Shown here: positions 23,824 to 35,439 of the stretch, piece by piece
How the letters are laid out: every line of letters starts with the position of its first letter
Numbering within the stretch: position 1 is the stretch's first letter
From: Sympetrum striolatum
Lineage: Eukaryota > Arthropoda > Insecta > Odonata > Libellulidae
DNA length: 64,000 nt
Direction: 5' to 3'
NCBI GenBank assembly: GCA_947579665.1
Contig: OX388352.1
Span: 35,954,216 to 36,018,215 of the forward strand
Made by a program: the position numbers and the translations under genes
The notes under the pieces: model-generated
What the model was told of the DNA's origin: nothing
Databases searched by the model: none
Seen by the model: only the letters and a program-made list of their open reading frames with translations

Positions 23824-26800
23824 CGCGGTAGATTTCTTAGTACCAGAGGTCCGAATTAGTAGGAATGTAATAATGCTGAACCCGAACTTTGAACCGTTTT
23901 CAGGGACCAGGAAAGGTTCACATTCATAGCAGAATTTCTTGGGTAATATTATTTACCTCTACACACTCAAGCATTAAATTTAATTGATTAGATCCTAACA
24001 AGTCCTAATAAAATCCATTTACAGTCGATCTTAGCTCATTTAAACTTGGTGCCACATAGACCCCAAGGAACTAATAGAGGAAAATCTCTCCCTCTAACAA
24101 CCAAAGGCTATAAAAGCAAGATTTAAGGACATAAAATCCAACCCATATCACCGTTCCTAATATGGAGAAAGGGACTGGAGGACACTTCCGAAATTACACA
24201 TGAGGAAGTACAACAGAAAAACAAGATTGTCCCAAAAGGAGGAAGATGAAATACGGGTCCTTCGATTTAGCGGAGGCCAGAGTAATGACCTTAGATTCGG
24301 ATAACCTAACGGCCGCCCGAAGGAAACCATTTCTCCTGTTTCGAATATTTCGTCCCCAAATGGACGAAAAAACTCGCATAAGATAAGCAACTGTGGTATT
24401 TTGCACTAACTTCGTATTTTCGAACCTTCGATCTGGTGAAATTTTTTTTCGGGCATCATCCCCCGGACACTAGGTGACTATTTCCGGTAAATCTGTATTC
24501 ATGAGACGACTCACTGTAACCAAGGACGAGGAAAAAATACAGGAGCGAATGTAGAGGGAATGCAAATAGGTAACCGCATAAGGGCACAGATATTAATGAA
24601 GTAATGATTTAATAATAATCTATAAAATGGAATGATAATAAATAAAAATAGAGTCATGATCAGTAATAATAACATCTGGTTGCACATATTCGAATCCGCT
24701 TCGTATCACATATTAGAATCCGCTGATTGACATAACACTACTGCTAAAATCATATATCAAGAGCTTGCATAAAAGCACCACTTAATACAAGCTAGATACA
24801 AAGAAAACGTATAAAATAGACATCACTATCCCAAACGATTCCAGTTTATTATTATACGGAGGAAAGAAAAACCAACGCACATACACACCCTTTGCTAATA
24901 AGTCAAAAGAATTATAAATTTCAATTACCGAAAATCTGTGACATATTCCAAAATGTATGTTACATAATTAATGTAGACAAAATAAAAACCTAGTCCAAGT
25001 TTCTTAAATATTCTTGGCCTCACAGAAAACAAATGAGAAAACATTTACTCCCAAATTTAATGGTAAAAGTGTCGTGTAATTGATGTTGTACGTGAAATTC
25101 GAACTATTTAATGACAAAACTCTTCCTGTCACCTACCATTATTCTAATAGGTACTACTAATTGAGCACAAGTAAATGTTTGAAATTTGGAAATATCTACG
25201 AGATCGTTTTTCTCCTCTAATTTATGTTAAACATGTTCGGACAGTTCCTACGGCCAATGGAGCATTTTTAGGTAGAATATTGGGGAAATATTATCTTCCT
25301 TTCAATTTAGCTTTATTCTTATCCTTGTCTGTAGTTGTGATCACATGATCAATTCATTTTGTATGTTCGTGTTGTATTTCACCGACATTTCCTTCATCTT
25401 TATAACATTTCAGTGGTGGCAAACTACCTCACTCCTCATGCCAAGTAAGGCTCATCCTACATCAGCTTTATTTTACAGAAATACAAATTATAGACATTCA
25501 TAAAGGATTAGATAGTCCAATTTTTCTCCTTGTCAGTAAATTTCTACAAAAGATATTTTTGGATTATCCCTTGCGAAGAATATCTGCCGTTGTTGTTGGT
25601 TGGTTGTACGGACCATTCCTTTCTCCTTATACTTAGTCCGATCATTAGATATCGAGTCAGATTTCTGCTCAATAATTACCACTTGCAGTACTGTGCATGC
25701 TGAAAATAACAGCATGCGAGCGGAAAGACGTTTTGCTGCTATTTTATTTCGCTCCAAATTTTTAGGATTGGAAAGGAAGCTTTCTGAGAGACGTCAGAAC
25801 AACGCTGGAATGAATGGGACAAAAGACGAAACCTCATTCCTGAATCAGAGTAATAGTATACCCTAAGACATCGGCTTCTGTCGATAAATCGACCCGACTC
25901 GTTTTCAAGAATTAATCCGATGAATATTTTTCCATACGACGAGAGCTGAAGACGTAATGCTTTACTTACGCGGCGCTACTCGAGGCACACTAGTGATTAC
26001 GGCCGATGCAAGGTTAACTAGTTCGCTTTTCCGAGGTGGAAAAATCCCACGAAGGAATTCACGCACGACTTTTAAAATTACGTTTACTTCGAGTGACATG
26101 ACTGTACACACTATAAAATTAATTTGAAGTTTCTTGATGTTTTACGGCTCGATTCAGGAGCGCGCTTCCTTGGCCGCGCACGCTTTGGACCAGAACTTCT
26201 CAATCAATGTTCCTTCAAGGGACCCAAAAAGACAACAATAAAACGTACTCATAAATACCGAGATTCATAATAATGATTCTCTCCTAGAATCGGACACTCT
26301 TTTATTAAAAATTTAAAAAGAAGATATAGCTTTTGGGAGAAGAATAAAGAAGGCACAACTTTGGGAGTTAAAAAACCTTATTATGCACAAAGGGATGAAA
26401 TCAAGACCCCACACGAAAACACCGACCAGTTGTGGTGAGAAAAACCTGAAAAAATATAAATCACTTCATATCAAATTTACTGAGAAGAAAGAAAGGCGAG
26501 TGTAAGAAAATATGTCTACAACGACTCTGAAAGAAATAGTATTAATGCACATTTCTATGATATATGAAGATCAAAACAGATATTGAATTTTTATCAACCC
26601 TTTTTTGTGCATATAAATTACACCTAATACCAAATATTCAAATTCGTGAAGCAGCGAAACGTGTGGGGAATAAGAAAAATATCCTTACAACGATTTTTTT
26701 AAAACCCTCATACAGGTATATCTCAGAAAATAAAGTTCATTCATTCACTATTAATTAAATTAAATTCACAAGGTACCACGAAAAGGATGGTAATCCTTAT

Positions 26801-28818
26801 ATCGAATAAGTGTAACATTTTTGGTAAAATAAAAGAATTTCGCTACAACATGGTGCCGTAATATTGCAAGATATGCCAAATTTATCTATGTCATGATATC
26901 CGCCCTTGACGAAAAACAATTAGCGGTTACACATATTTGTTTCGTAAATTTATTCTCTCGTGTTCCTTTTTGAGAACGCGTGCCATAGTTTGGTACTTGG
27001 GATATCATGCAGCTCACTAAGAGCTTACTTATGGCAAAATGGAGGAAGCACTGTTTCACACGCAAAAACACAGAAGAGACTACGAACTGATATCTAACAA
27101 TAAACCCCAGGTAGCCATCATCACCACCTTAGATGTTTTGGCACCATTTAATAAACGAACAGCTGTGTTGCTCAGTTTTCATTTAGGTACAGTAGAATTC
27201 AGAGTTTTCAACAACGACTTCTTCTTCAAATTTTCAGTCACCTCAGACCATTCGTCGAATGTTTTATTGCGGATCTGCGGATTTTATCCGATACAATTTT
27301 GTTAAATTACATACAAAGCCATTTTATATTTAATAATCCCATCAGCTGTTTTACGAAAATGCAGTTTCTCGTGATGATGTTTTATTTATATCTTATATAT
27401 GATTAAGATTTAATCATTATATTGGATTTATATGCAAAATAGTAACATAACAAATAATTTTATTTTCATTGTCTCCTCATTTCACTTATGAAATTTGCAA
27501 AAAATTAGGTCTTTTACCTATCTGACAGTTTCGATAAGCGCGAATGAATACTCCCTACCATACACTATTTACCGTAAATATTATTTTTATAAGCTAACAG
27601 GAAGCATAGACCCTGGAAATAGCTAATTCTTACGTCTGCAGATAATATGTATTGAGACACCAGTTAATTTACTTTTTTATCTGCATATTAGTAACTTTAA
27701 CGACGTATTTAATTATAAACAGGATTCTTTCAACATTTATTCGTGAGTTTAACCTTATCTATGTTAATGAAGAGATTTGAACTTTCGTATAGGAACGGAG
27801 TGAGACTGAATTAAATCGAATCCCCCAAGGCTGTAGAAAGGAGAAACGTTAGAGGAGTCAGGTATAACTAAAACGGAGTAAGTGAAGGATAAAATCAATG
27901 AGCAATCGATAATATGCGGATAACTACGTACTCTTAGAAATGTATTTCTCGAAAGCTGTTCCAAAGAAGGCCTACAACTGTGGATGGTGCAAGGTTCATC
28001 CACCAAGAAATTTATTACTTTCCAACTCCTTAGGAAATAATTTAGCGCTCCACTCCAACATAAAGGTGAACAGGAGATAGTGTACCTTGATTGAAGACGC
28101 TAGAATATATGTTTAACATGGTTTATTTGCCACTCAAGATTTTTGTTCAGCATGAAAGTTAGCATCAGTGATTCACCCAATATGTTCCCTGAATTCATTT
28201 AATATTTCTCACTGTCCTATACATTTAAATAATAATTTGACTGCCTTCATTCGACAAAAATAATTTTTATCCGATGAAGAACATTAGTACCAAACAGAAA
28301 GTTAGTGAAAGAGAAGAATCGGATGTTTTCTATATTCAAAAGAAGAAAGAAATCAGAAAATGGAAAGTTATGTTAGTTAGTTATAATAGCAATTGGAAAG
28401 CTACGCAGCTTGTTCCAATGTAAAAAATCAGTCATTCCACAAACGTTAACCATACGTATTACCCAAAAATAAAATTTTGAAAAACAAAGGTTCCAAAGAA
28501 ATTTCAAGTCTGAATGTCAGACGACTTCTTTTGGAGGAAATAGAACATTTATCGTCGAAATGTTTATACATACATCACATCGATACGTAATCATATCTAA
28601 TGGGAAAAAGCACCATGAATAAAGAAGTCTACAAGCAAAAATTACTGTTATGGTTTGCGGCACTTTAGTTCATAATCGAAAGAGGAAATTTGTTTTAGAA
28701 GGAGTAATTAGAGATTAAACAACAATAATTTGAGAATTCTGACAAATAATAACCTTTATCAGGAGTAGGAAACTATTATTAATGAAACATCAATTTTTAG
28801 GTAACGTTTTTTTATAAC
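23824..28818. other. no gene seen
   Basis: About 5 kb of AT-rich sequence. Short overlapping frames at 24,157-24,406 and 25,533-25,866 occur on both strands and have no recognisable domain. No splice or repeat structure could be supported. Confidence 0.5.
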
Positions 28819-28900
28819 AGGGCTGCTAAACGTATGGACCGTGTCCAGAATGCGGCCCAATGAGGATTGTTAATTGGCCTGCTGATCCTAGTTTCTTTCG
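28819..28900 (+). mobile_element. possible hAT-like element end
   Basis: CAGGGCTGCTAAACGTATGG followed by AATGCGGCCC resembles hAT termini, which often start CAGnG and carry a GCGGCCC motif nearby. No partner end or target duplication was found, so this is weak. Confidence 0.3.
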
Positions 28901-29071
28901 AATACAGACCTATCTTTGGAGTTTGTAAGAGTTGTGGGTTTCTATTTGCTCGAAATTACAGAAGAATAAATGGTACGAAAATCAGTTTGCATGAAAGGCT
29001 GGGCCACATCACGCGCACACCGTGCGAGAGCTACTGACGCGCACTGACTGTGTCCACTTAGTGAGGATCTC

Positions 29072-29967
29072 TCAAAAAACCTCTCGCGAGATCACTCGCT
29101 GCTTGCGCCGCGAGCGCTGAGCCGTTGGCGGGACCGAAGAGGGCACCACAGCTACTCCCATCCCAATGAGCTTCGCCTGGGGCGAAGGGAGTAAAAATCT
29201 GACGGTCCTGATGGGGATAGTGCTCAACTGGGGGGGCGAAGGTACTGGAAGATCCTGCTGCAGGGTCGGAGGTGGATGTGGTGAAGACTGCTGAGGGGCC
29301 CGTGCCGGTGGGATTTGCTCATCTGCCTGTGCGAGGTAGGAAGGCTTCAGGTGGCCGGTTGAGAGGGGTTTGGCAACTCCATTGACGTCAATTACGAACG
29401 AGCGGCCATCAACCCTCTTGATGATGCGGTGGGGGCCAGTGCCCATGGTTGCTGCAAGGGCTTCTTGATGTCGTCAATGCGGTGGAAGACATACTCGCAT
29501 GTGGCCAGGTCCTGGGGAAGCTTGCACGTCCTCTTTGAAGGAGGTACGTAGGCCTTGGAGGACTGCAGGGAGCGCCCGGAGCCAGTGGATCTTGGGGATA
29601 CACTTTAAGGCTGCTTTCAGGGTCCTGTGTTCCACCATCCCGTTGGCTTGAGGATGGTAGTGTGTGGTCGTTGTTCGCGCCAAAGAGGTTGCTGAGCTGG
29701 GCGAGAAGGTCGGACTCAAACTGAAGCCCTTGATCAGAAGTGATCTCGAGAGGAGTGCCGAAGATGGAGATCCAATGATCGAAGAGAGCTAGACTGATGG
29801 TAGGTGCTTTGGTGTCTCGAACAGGGACTGCCTGTGGCCATCGAGTGTAACAGTCGATGATAGTGAGGCAGTTCTCGAACCCATCACATATTGCTACCTT
29901 TCTAAGGTCCACCTGGATGTGATTGAACCGCACGTCCGGCGTCTTGAAGCTGCCAAGCTCCGCTCGG
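29072..29967 (-). pseudogene. gypsy integrase core and C-terminal part (broken)
   Basis: The retroviral-type integrase core is recognisable. The first acidic residue lies in HIQVDL (about 29,910-29,927) and the second in ITSDQG (about 29,740). The third lies in the HPQANGMVE stretch, in a different frame near 29,640, so at least one frameshift separates them. The chromodomain-like or linker C-terminal part (GPHRIIKRVDGRSFVIDVNG) runs to a stop at 29,072 in a third frame, with a Pro/Gln-rich insertion. Integrase would join element cDNA to host DNA; this copy cannot encode it. Confidence 0.85.
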
Positions 29968-30040
29968 TTTACATTTACATTTAAACCCTGGAATCTGCCA
30001 GTGGCGCGTGGCAGGGGGTGTAAGACACCAAAATACCTAT

Positions 30041-32976
30041 CTAATCTGGAGAGCTATTTGCTTCTCTAATACTTCGCGGAAAAAATGACCAAAAGTAGCT
30101 ATCTGTCCTGGCAACTACTTCCCTGTATCGCTTTTTTGTTTTCACTCGAAGGTCGCGTAGGAATATAACTGGGATGACAATATCTGTTATCTCCTCCCCG
30201 AAATCGGTAGAGATAAATTTATCAAAAAGCTTCCGTCGATATTCACGTCTTCTATCACTAAGAGAGTTCCAACCGAGGGATTCTATCATAGCCGAAACAC
30301 TGCTGTCGAATCTGAAGTCTCCCTTGACGAACCTGGCTGCTCTACGTTGAACCATCTCGAGATCGGAAATTAATCCTACTTCGTGAGGATCCCAAACCGC
30401 ACAGCAATACTCAAGTATAGGTCGAATTAGGGAAAACTACGCTATTTCTTTTACTCTCGGTGAACATCCCCTAAGAATTCTGCTGGCTAACCTTTGCATT
30501 CTATTCGCCTTTCCTACTACGCCTCGAATATGCTCTTTGAAGGAAATATTACTGCTGAGCGTAATTCCTAGATATTTATGATGCATCACGAGCTCCAAGG
30601 GATTTCCTGAAATTCTGTACGGTACGCAGGTAACGTTAGTGGACCGCGTAAAAGTCATGGTAACGCACTTCTTTACATTCAGCTCGAGCTGCCAATCACT
30701 ACACAAACCCGAAAACATTCAGATCGTTCTGCAAACTACCAATGTCATCTTCAGTTACGATCTCCCTATACACAACAGTATCATCAGCGAATAACCTAAC
30801 CTTGCATTTAACATTATCCATAACATCGTTAATATATATCAGGAACAAAATTGGTCCTAATACACTTCCCTGTGGAACACCGGATGTGACGCGAACCTCA
30901 TCAGATAAAATTCCGTCCAACGCAACTCGCTGCGATCTTTCCCCGAGAAACGACTTTATCCACTCAACAACTTTTCCGTTAATCCCGTAAGCCGTCAACT
31001 TATGAATTAATTTTACATGCGATACTCGATCGAAAGCTTTTCTGAAATCTAGAAATATGGCGTCTGTTCTTATACCCTTATCAGCTGCTCTAACTACATC
31101 GTAGAGAAAAAGGGCTAACTGGGTATCACATGACCTACCTTTACGGAAACCGTGTTGACATTGACTAATTGCCCCCTTGTCACTTAGGAAATGCATTATT
31201 GAACTCGCTATAATGTGCTCGATAGTCTAACAAAATATTGAAGTTAAAGATATCGGACGGTAATCTTCAGGTTTCGAGGAACGTCCTTTCTTAGGAATTG
31301 GAGTGATATGCGCTCTTCTCCACGACATTGGTACAACGCCTTCGTCCAAGGTTTTCCTATAGAATACGAAAAGAAGGGGAGCAAGCTCATTCGCCAGTGT
31401 TTGAATGACGAGCGATGGTATACCTTCTGGTCCTGGAGCTTTTTTCTTGTCTACCTGCCGCAACAACTTTCTTATTCCATCCACCGATAACTCGATTGGT
31501 TCCATTTCTGAATCAACACGCACAGAAAATTCGTTCGCGCGTCCATCGTCTAAAGTAAAGCTTTCCTGGTAGTGTCGATTAATTAGATTTGCTTTATCTA
31601 ACGATTCAGTAACCATTAAACCCACGTCATTAACAAGGCTGGGTACTGAAGACTGACCTCCTCGAAATTCTCGCACATATGACCAAAATTCCTTCTGGTC
31701 ACCTCCTAAAGACTCTAAAAGGGTTTTAGATCTATATTCCTGAAACTCATTTTGCGATTCATCCTTAACCAATCTTCGCATCTCCGAATATTTTTGTCGC
31801 TCAAGATCAAAGTCTACTCCGATTTTCTCTAGCTTCTTCATCCGTGCGTGTAAAATCCTTTGCTTCCTATGCAACGCTCGCAACTTAGGTTTCATCCAAC
31901 GCGGATCCTTACGCTCCCTAACGGTTTTAATTGGGATAAACCTAGCTAAGCCTTCCCTTAATATTCGTAGGAATTCCATCCAGCTATCGTCAATAGTATT
32001 ACCAAACAAAAAACTACAGAAGTCTTCCCTCTTCGCATTAACATAATCCCTGAATTCTGAAAATCTCGCTTTGCGAAACATATAAACCTGCCGTGGTGGC
32101 TTGAGGGATTTTACTATTTCCGCTTTCATAACTGCAGTTATGACATCGTGGTCTGAAATTCCAGCAATAATATTAAGATCATCGATAAAGTGAGGATGCG
32201 AAGTTGCTAAGTACACAACCTTGACCTTCGTGAATTGTCCTCGTAACCTTTCCATTAAGTTGATCTAAGGCGTGAAGCGAAAACGTATATATCAATGTTT
32301 GCGATATAGTCTTCTCTCTACAGGTGTGCGAGCTCGATAAATTCTCCCAATCAATATGGGGAAGGTTAAAATCCCCTCCTACAACAATGATGGGATCCTT
32401 CACTTTCTTCCGAATATTCTCTAACGAATCAGCTAGCTCTATACATCCGTTGTCGCCATCTGGAGGCCGATAAAAGGAACAAAAGAATACCTTCTTTCCA
32501 CTCCGTCCAATAACCGAGCACCATACCATTTCGCAGGTACCGTTCTCCAAGAAGTCAACGCACTGACTCTTTAAAGAATCCTTTACAGCGATAAACACCC
32601 CTCCACCTATTCTACAGAGTCGATCCTTACGATAAATAATATAATCTGGAGGAAATATCTCACCTGATGAAATATCTTCGCTTAACCAACTCTCGGTCCC
32701 TATCACGATATCCGCATTATTGCTTCTCGTAAGATTAAGGAATTCTATCTGCTTTTTACGTATACTTCTGCAATTCACTACTATGATTTTTAAATCTCTC
32801 GCATTGTTCTTTAAGATTGAATTACTAGAGGCAAGTTCCTGTTTCCTTACGCAATTATTAGCTCGTTTCTTCGTTCTAAGCTCGCACCTATCCCCTTGCC
32901 CATTACTGTGGGTGTTAATCTCACAAATAAAACCCGAAACCTCATTTATCGTTAACCTAGTGTTGCAGTCTAACCT
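30041..32976 (-). pseudogene. CR1-like ORF2: endonuclease and reverse transcriptase (broken)
   Basis: The frame is open from the frameshift site at 32,976. Endonuclease motifs in order are NCRSIRKKQ, GTESWL, IGGGVFIAV, FCSFYRPPD, GGDFNLPHIDW and, in a second frame, GISDHDV. RT motifs follow: KKAPGPEGIP, DYRPISLTS, QHGFRKGRSCDTQ, IFLDFRKAFD, GVPQGSVLGP and the catalytic LFADD (about 30,795). The C-terminal thumb-like part contains HKYLGITL. Lesions are a frameshift near 32,200-32,255, an in-frame TAG at 31,227-31,229, a one-base frameshift near 30,710 and an in-frame TAG at about 30,437. Without these the product would be about 980 residues, normal for CR1. There is no ATG between the start of the open frame and the endonuclease. 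Confidence 0.9.
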
Positions 32977-33974
32977 AAAAAAACACCCACATCCCTGAAA
33001 ACCCGACCCGCTACCTTCTCCGCTGCCTCGGAAGTATAATGTACACCGGAGCGGTTAAGGGGAACCCTACACGAGTCAAGGACGTGGCTCAGATTGACAA
33101 AGCCCACCCCTTTGTCCCGACAGAAATCCCTCAGCCGACGGTTCAGACCCTCCACCCTACTCCAAACCATACGGCCACGATCAATCCGGGGAACTATGCT
33201 GCATATGGACAACGCAATGTCCACCCCAGACGACCCCTTGACTCGAGCAACCTCAGATATCAGGTCCTCAAAAGAGTCCAAGATCTCCTCGGATCCACGA
33301 GACGAGGCATCGTTGGTGCCCACATGCGCCACCACATGCAGCGAGGAGCAACCTGTCTCCCCGACCGCCGCCCTCAACTCCTTCGTCACCTGGGGCACCG
33401 TACCTCCAGGTATACACTTGGAGAACACCCGCTCCACAACTCCCCCCCGGCGGGCCCTTCGCCGCAACGGAGACATGATACGCTGGACATTGGAGCTCCC
33501 TAACAGTAACACTCCCCTCCCCCCACAGCTTGCCTCCGGCCCAGCCTCCACCGTGACAACGGGCGAGTGCTCCAGCTCAAGGTCCGTCAACACCTCAAAC
33601 CTATTGCTGGCGAGGAGAGGTTCAGCCGAAGCATCCCCAGCACACTGCTTCCTCTGCACCGCACCACGATTGCTGCGATTGGCGACCACCTTCCACTCAC
33701 TAGCCTTCCGGGACGGGCAAGCAACGATTCGCGAGGATTCGTCCGCAGCGGACCCAATAGGCCTGCCAAGTTGAGTACTCCGGCAAGAGGCGGAAGCACG
33801 GCAAGCTTTAGGGCCCGCAACAGACGAACCCCCACGAACCGAAACATGGCCCAACCCAGTGAGCAGCGAACGGAGGTCCACAACTTCCCTCTCAAGGATC
33901 GCGATACGAGACATAAGTGCCTCGTAACGAGCGGTCATCAAGGTGGAATTTATAGGAGTCCTCGGGGAAGCCAT
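32970..33974 (-). CDS. CR1-like ORF1 protein with SGNH/GDSL esterase domain, 334 aa, intact
   Basis: This is an uninterrupted frame from ATG at 33,974 to TAG at 32,970. Residues about 10-42 form a heptad-like, possibly coiled-coil stretch (YEALMSRIAILEREVVDLRS). A basic and Ser-rich middle follows, then an SGNH-hydrolase fold from about residue 150. It has a nucleophile block LLLGSSN, a GTND block in VAHVGTNDASS, and a C-terminal His block in SGVHYTSEAAEKVAGRV. The nucleophile context is GSSN, not the textbook GDS. In CR1/L2-type LINEs such ORF1 proteins are thought to bind element RNA or act on lipid or acyl groups; the substrate is unknown. The last codons, GTT TTT TTA GGT TAG, carry a candidate -1 slippery site. 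Plus-strand frames over this gene are shadows. Confidence 0.85.
   Translation of the reverse strand: MASPRTPINSTLMTARYEALMSRIAILEREVVDLRSLLTGLGHVSVRGGSSVAGPKACRASASCRSTQLGRPIGSAADESSRIVACPSRKASEWKVVANRSNRGAVQRKQCAGDASAEPLLASNRFEVLTDLELEHSPVVTVEAGPEASCGGRGVLLLGSSNVQRIMSPLRRRARRGGVVERVFSKCIPGGTVPQVTKELRAAVGETGCSSLHVVAHVGTNDASSRGSEEILDSFEDLISEVARVKGSSGVDIALSICSIVPRIDRGRMVWSRVEGLNRRLRDFCRDKGVGFVNLSHVLDSCRVPLNRSGVHYTSEAAEKVAGRVFRDVGVFLG
32976..32982 (-). promoter_or_regulatory. candidate -1 ribosomal frameshift site (U UUU UUA)
   Basis: On the minus strand the ORF1 frame reads GTT TTT TTA GGT TAG. The heptamer T TTT TTA matches the canonical X XXY YYZ slippery pattern. A -1 slip gives TTT TTT AGG TTA GAC, which is exactly the ORF2 frame. 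That frame is open for 66 codons to the endonuclease, with no ATG. The sequence shows the heptamer, phase and open frame; that ribosomes slip here is inference. I see only a weak hairpin possibility starting about 25 bases downstream (GGTTAA pairing with TTAAC). Confidence 0.55.
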
Positions 33975-34630
33975 CCTAATTTAATAATTAACTGAGCGAT
34001 CAAGAATAAATTTAATTGAGGTAATTTAAATTGAGGACTGACTTTACACTTTACAGCTAACGAGAACGAATAAACTGAACTAACTTTACCCTTTAAACCC
34101 TCCCTAACTAATAAACACTATATTAACACTACGTTAAACTGAAACGCTGATACCACTGAATTACACAAAAGTATCGCGAAGGTAAGGATGTGAATCAAAG
34201 CAATGTCAGTTATCACGCGGTAAAAACAGCTGCAACGCGTCAGGCGAAACTCTAACTACTTTAAAACTCAGTAAACACACAAGAAATAAGTCACTAATGC
34301 ACTGATTGGAAAACAATTAATAAACCAAATGAAGCAAGAACAATAAGTAACTTAAATTAGCACAATCGAAGATTTAATGGATACTTATCGGCCTCGTGAA
34401 CTCGGACGATCTCCAACGGACTTCGCGCCAACAACTTCGACGTACACAAACACTCGTAGAAATCACAATTCTCAACTAATTTACAAACACTCGACGCTAA
34501 ACTAAGGCCCGATACTTAATAAACAAAATACAACAACACTACTTTGAATATTATAAGATTTTCTACAACAAAAAGCACAAAAACTCGGAGCACTTTGTAG
34601 GCACTTTCTCACAGCTCGACAGCAGCGCCA
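33975..34630 (-). other. 5' leader of the CR1-like element
   Basis: About 650 bases between the inferred element start and the ORF1 ATG. No coding frame is recognisable. Such leaders usually hold an internal promoter, but I see no specific motif. Confidence 0.5.
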
Positions 34631-35420
34631 CTTGTGATGGTGAACCTTGTGCCACGCACTGCTTGGCCCAGCGGAGGACGTCCTTACGCAGACTCGGCCA
34701 GAAATACTTAAAAACTACGTGCTTGGCTGTGGCGCGTCCGCTGGGATGGGACAGCTGGTGTACGGTATCGAAGGCTTGGCGGCGGAGTGCGATCGGCCGG
34801 TACGGTTTGATGGTGCCGTCGAATGCCAAGTGGTACGCCGTATGGCCGTCGAGCTCGAACCGTTGGAGTTTGAGGCGCTGGCAGGTCAAGACGTGAGGCA
34901 GTTGTTCGTCTGTAGACTGCGCCTCGCTGATGGCGCGAGAGGAAAAGGTGGTTGGCATAGAAACTGTTTCCATGCGTGAAAGGGCATCTTCCACCACATT
35001 GTGGTCACCGGGCTTGAACTCCAGCCAGGTGTGTAACTGTCCGATTAAGTCGAGCTGCCTGCTCCGACGAAATGAGGCTTTATCTGAACGTTGAGTCAAC
35101 ACAAAGGAGAGAGAGCGGTGTTCGGTGTAGATCACAAAATTTCGTCCCTCGAAATGCGTTGATCGTACTTGGCAGCAGCAAAAACTGCCAGAAGCTCACG
35201 GTCGTAAGTGGAGTACCGCTGTTCGGTCTCGGACAGCTTCCTGGAGAAGAATCCTAAGGGAACCCAGGTACCATCGGCGTATAATTGATCCAGAGCCGCG
35301 CCGATGGTCGTGCTGGATGCGGCTGTTCGTTGTGTAGTCCGTTGGGAAGGGGACAAGAAAGCTGAAGTGGCAGCAGTTCGATGCCCTGCTTGCAGCGTTC
35401 GAATGTAGCGTCAGCCTCGA
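34631..35420 (-). pseudogene. gypsy RNase H and integrase N-terminus (broken)
   Basis: The 35,420-35,132 part reads like the RT/RNase H junction: TFERCKQGI, then WVPLGFFSRKLSETEQRYST and YDRELLAVFAAAKY. A frame change follows, and the RNase H middle (IYTEHRSLSF, WLEFKPGDHNVVEDALSR) continues to about 34,960. The integrase zinc-binding region with HQLSHPSGRATAKHV and WAKQCVA ends at 34,631, where the LINE begins. The domain order shows the reading frame once ran from RT through RNase H to integrase; here it starts only at the end of RT. Confidence 0.85.
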
Positions 35421-35439
35421 GTTTCCAGTTGAATTTGCC

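Larger units (their letters stand above)
29968..34630 (-). mobile_element. CR1-type non-LTR retrotransposon, near full length
   Basis: The minus strand shows a 5' leader (34,630-33,975), ORF1 with an SGNH/GDSL esterase domain (33,974-32,970), ORF2 with an APE-type endonuclease and reverse transcriptase (32,976-30,041), and a short 3' region. The element ends in repeated TAAATG units (29,990-29,968) instead of poly(A), typical of the CR1/L2 group. The 5' boundary near 34,630 is placed where gypsy integrase coding sequence stops; it resumes at 29,967. A 5'-truncated relative lies at 58,776-59,073. The esterase ORF1 points to the CR1/L2 group, but the exact clade needs a tree. Confidence 0.88.

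Noticed and set aside
33039..33995. Plus-strand frames of 154, 226 and 142 codons
   Set aside because: They are antisense shadows of the intact LINE ORF1, whose minus-strand translation has recognisable esterase blocks.
34647..34979. Plus-strand frames of 110 and 77 codons
   Set aside because: Shadows of the gypsy RNase H/integrase remnant on the minus strand.
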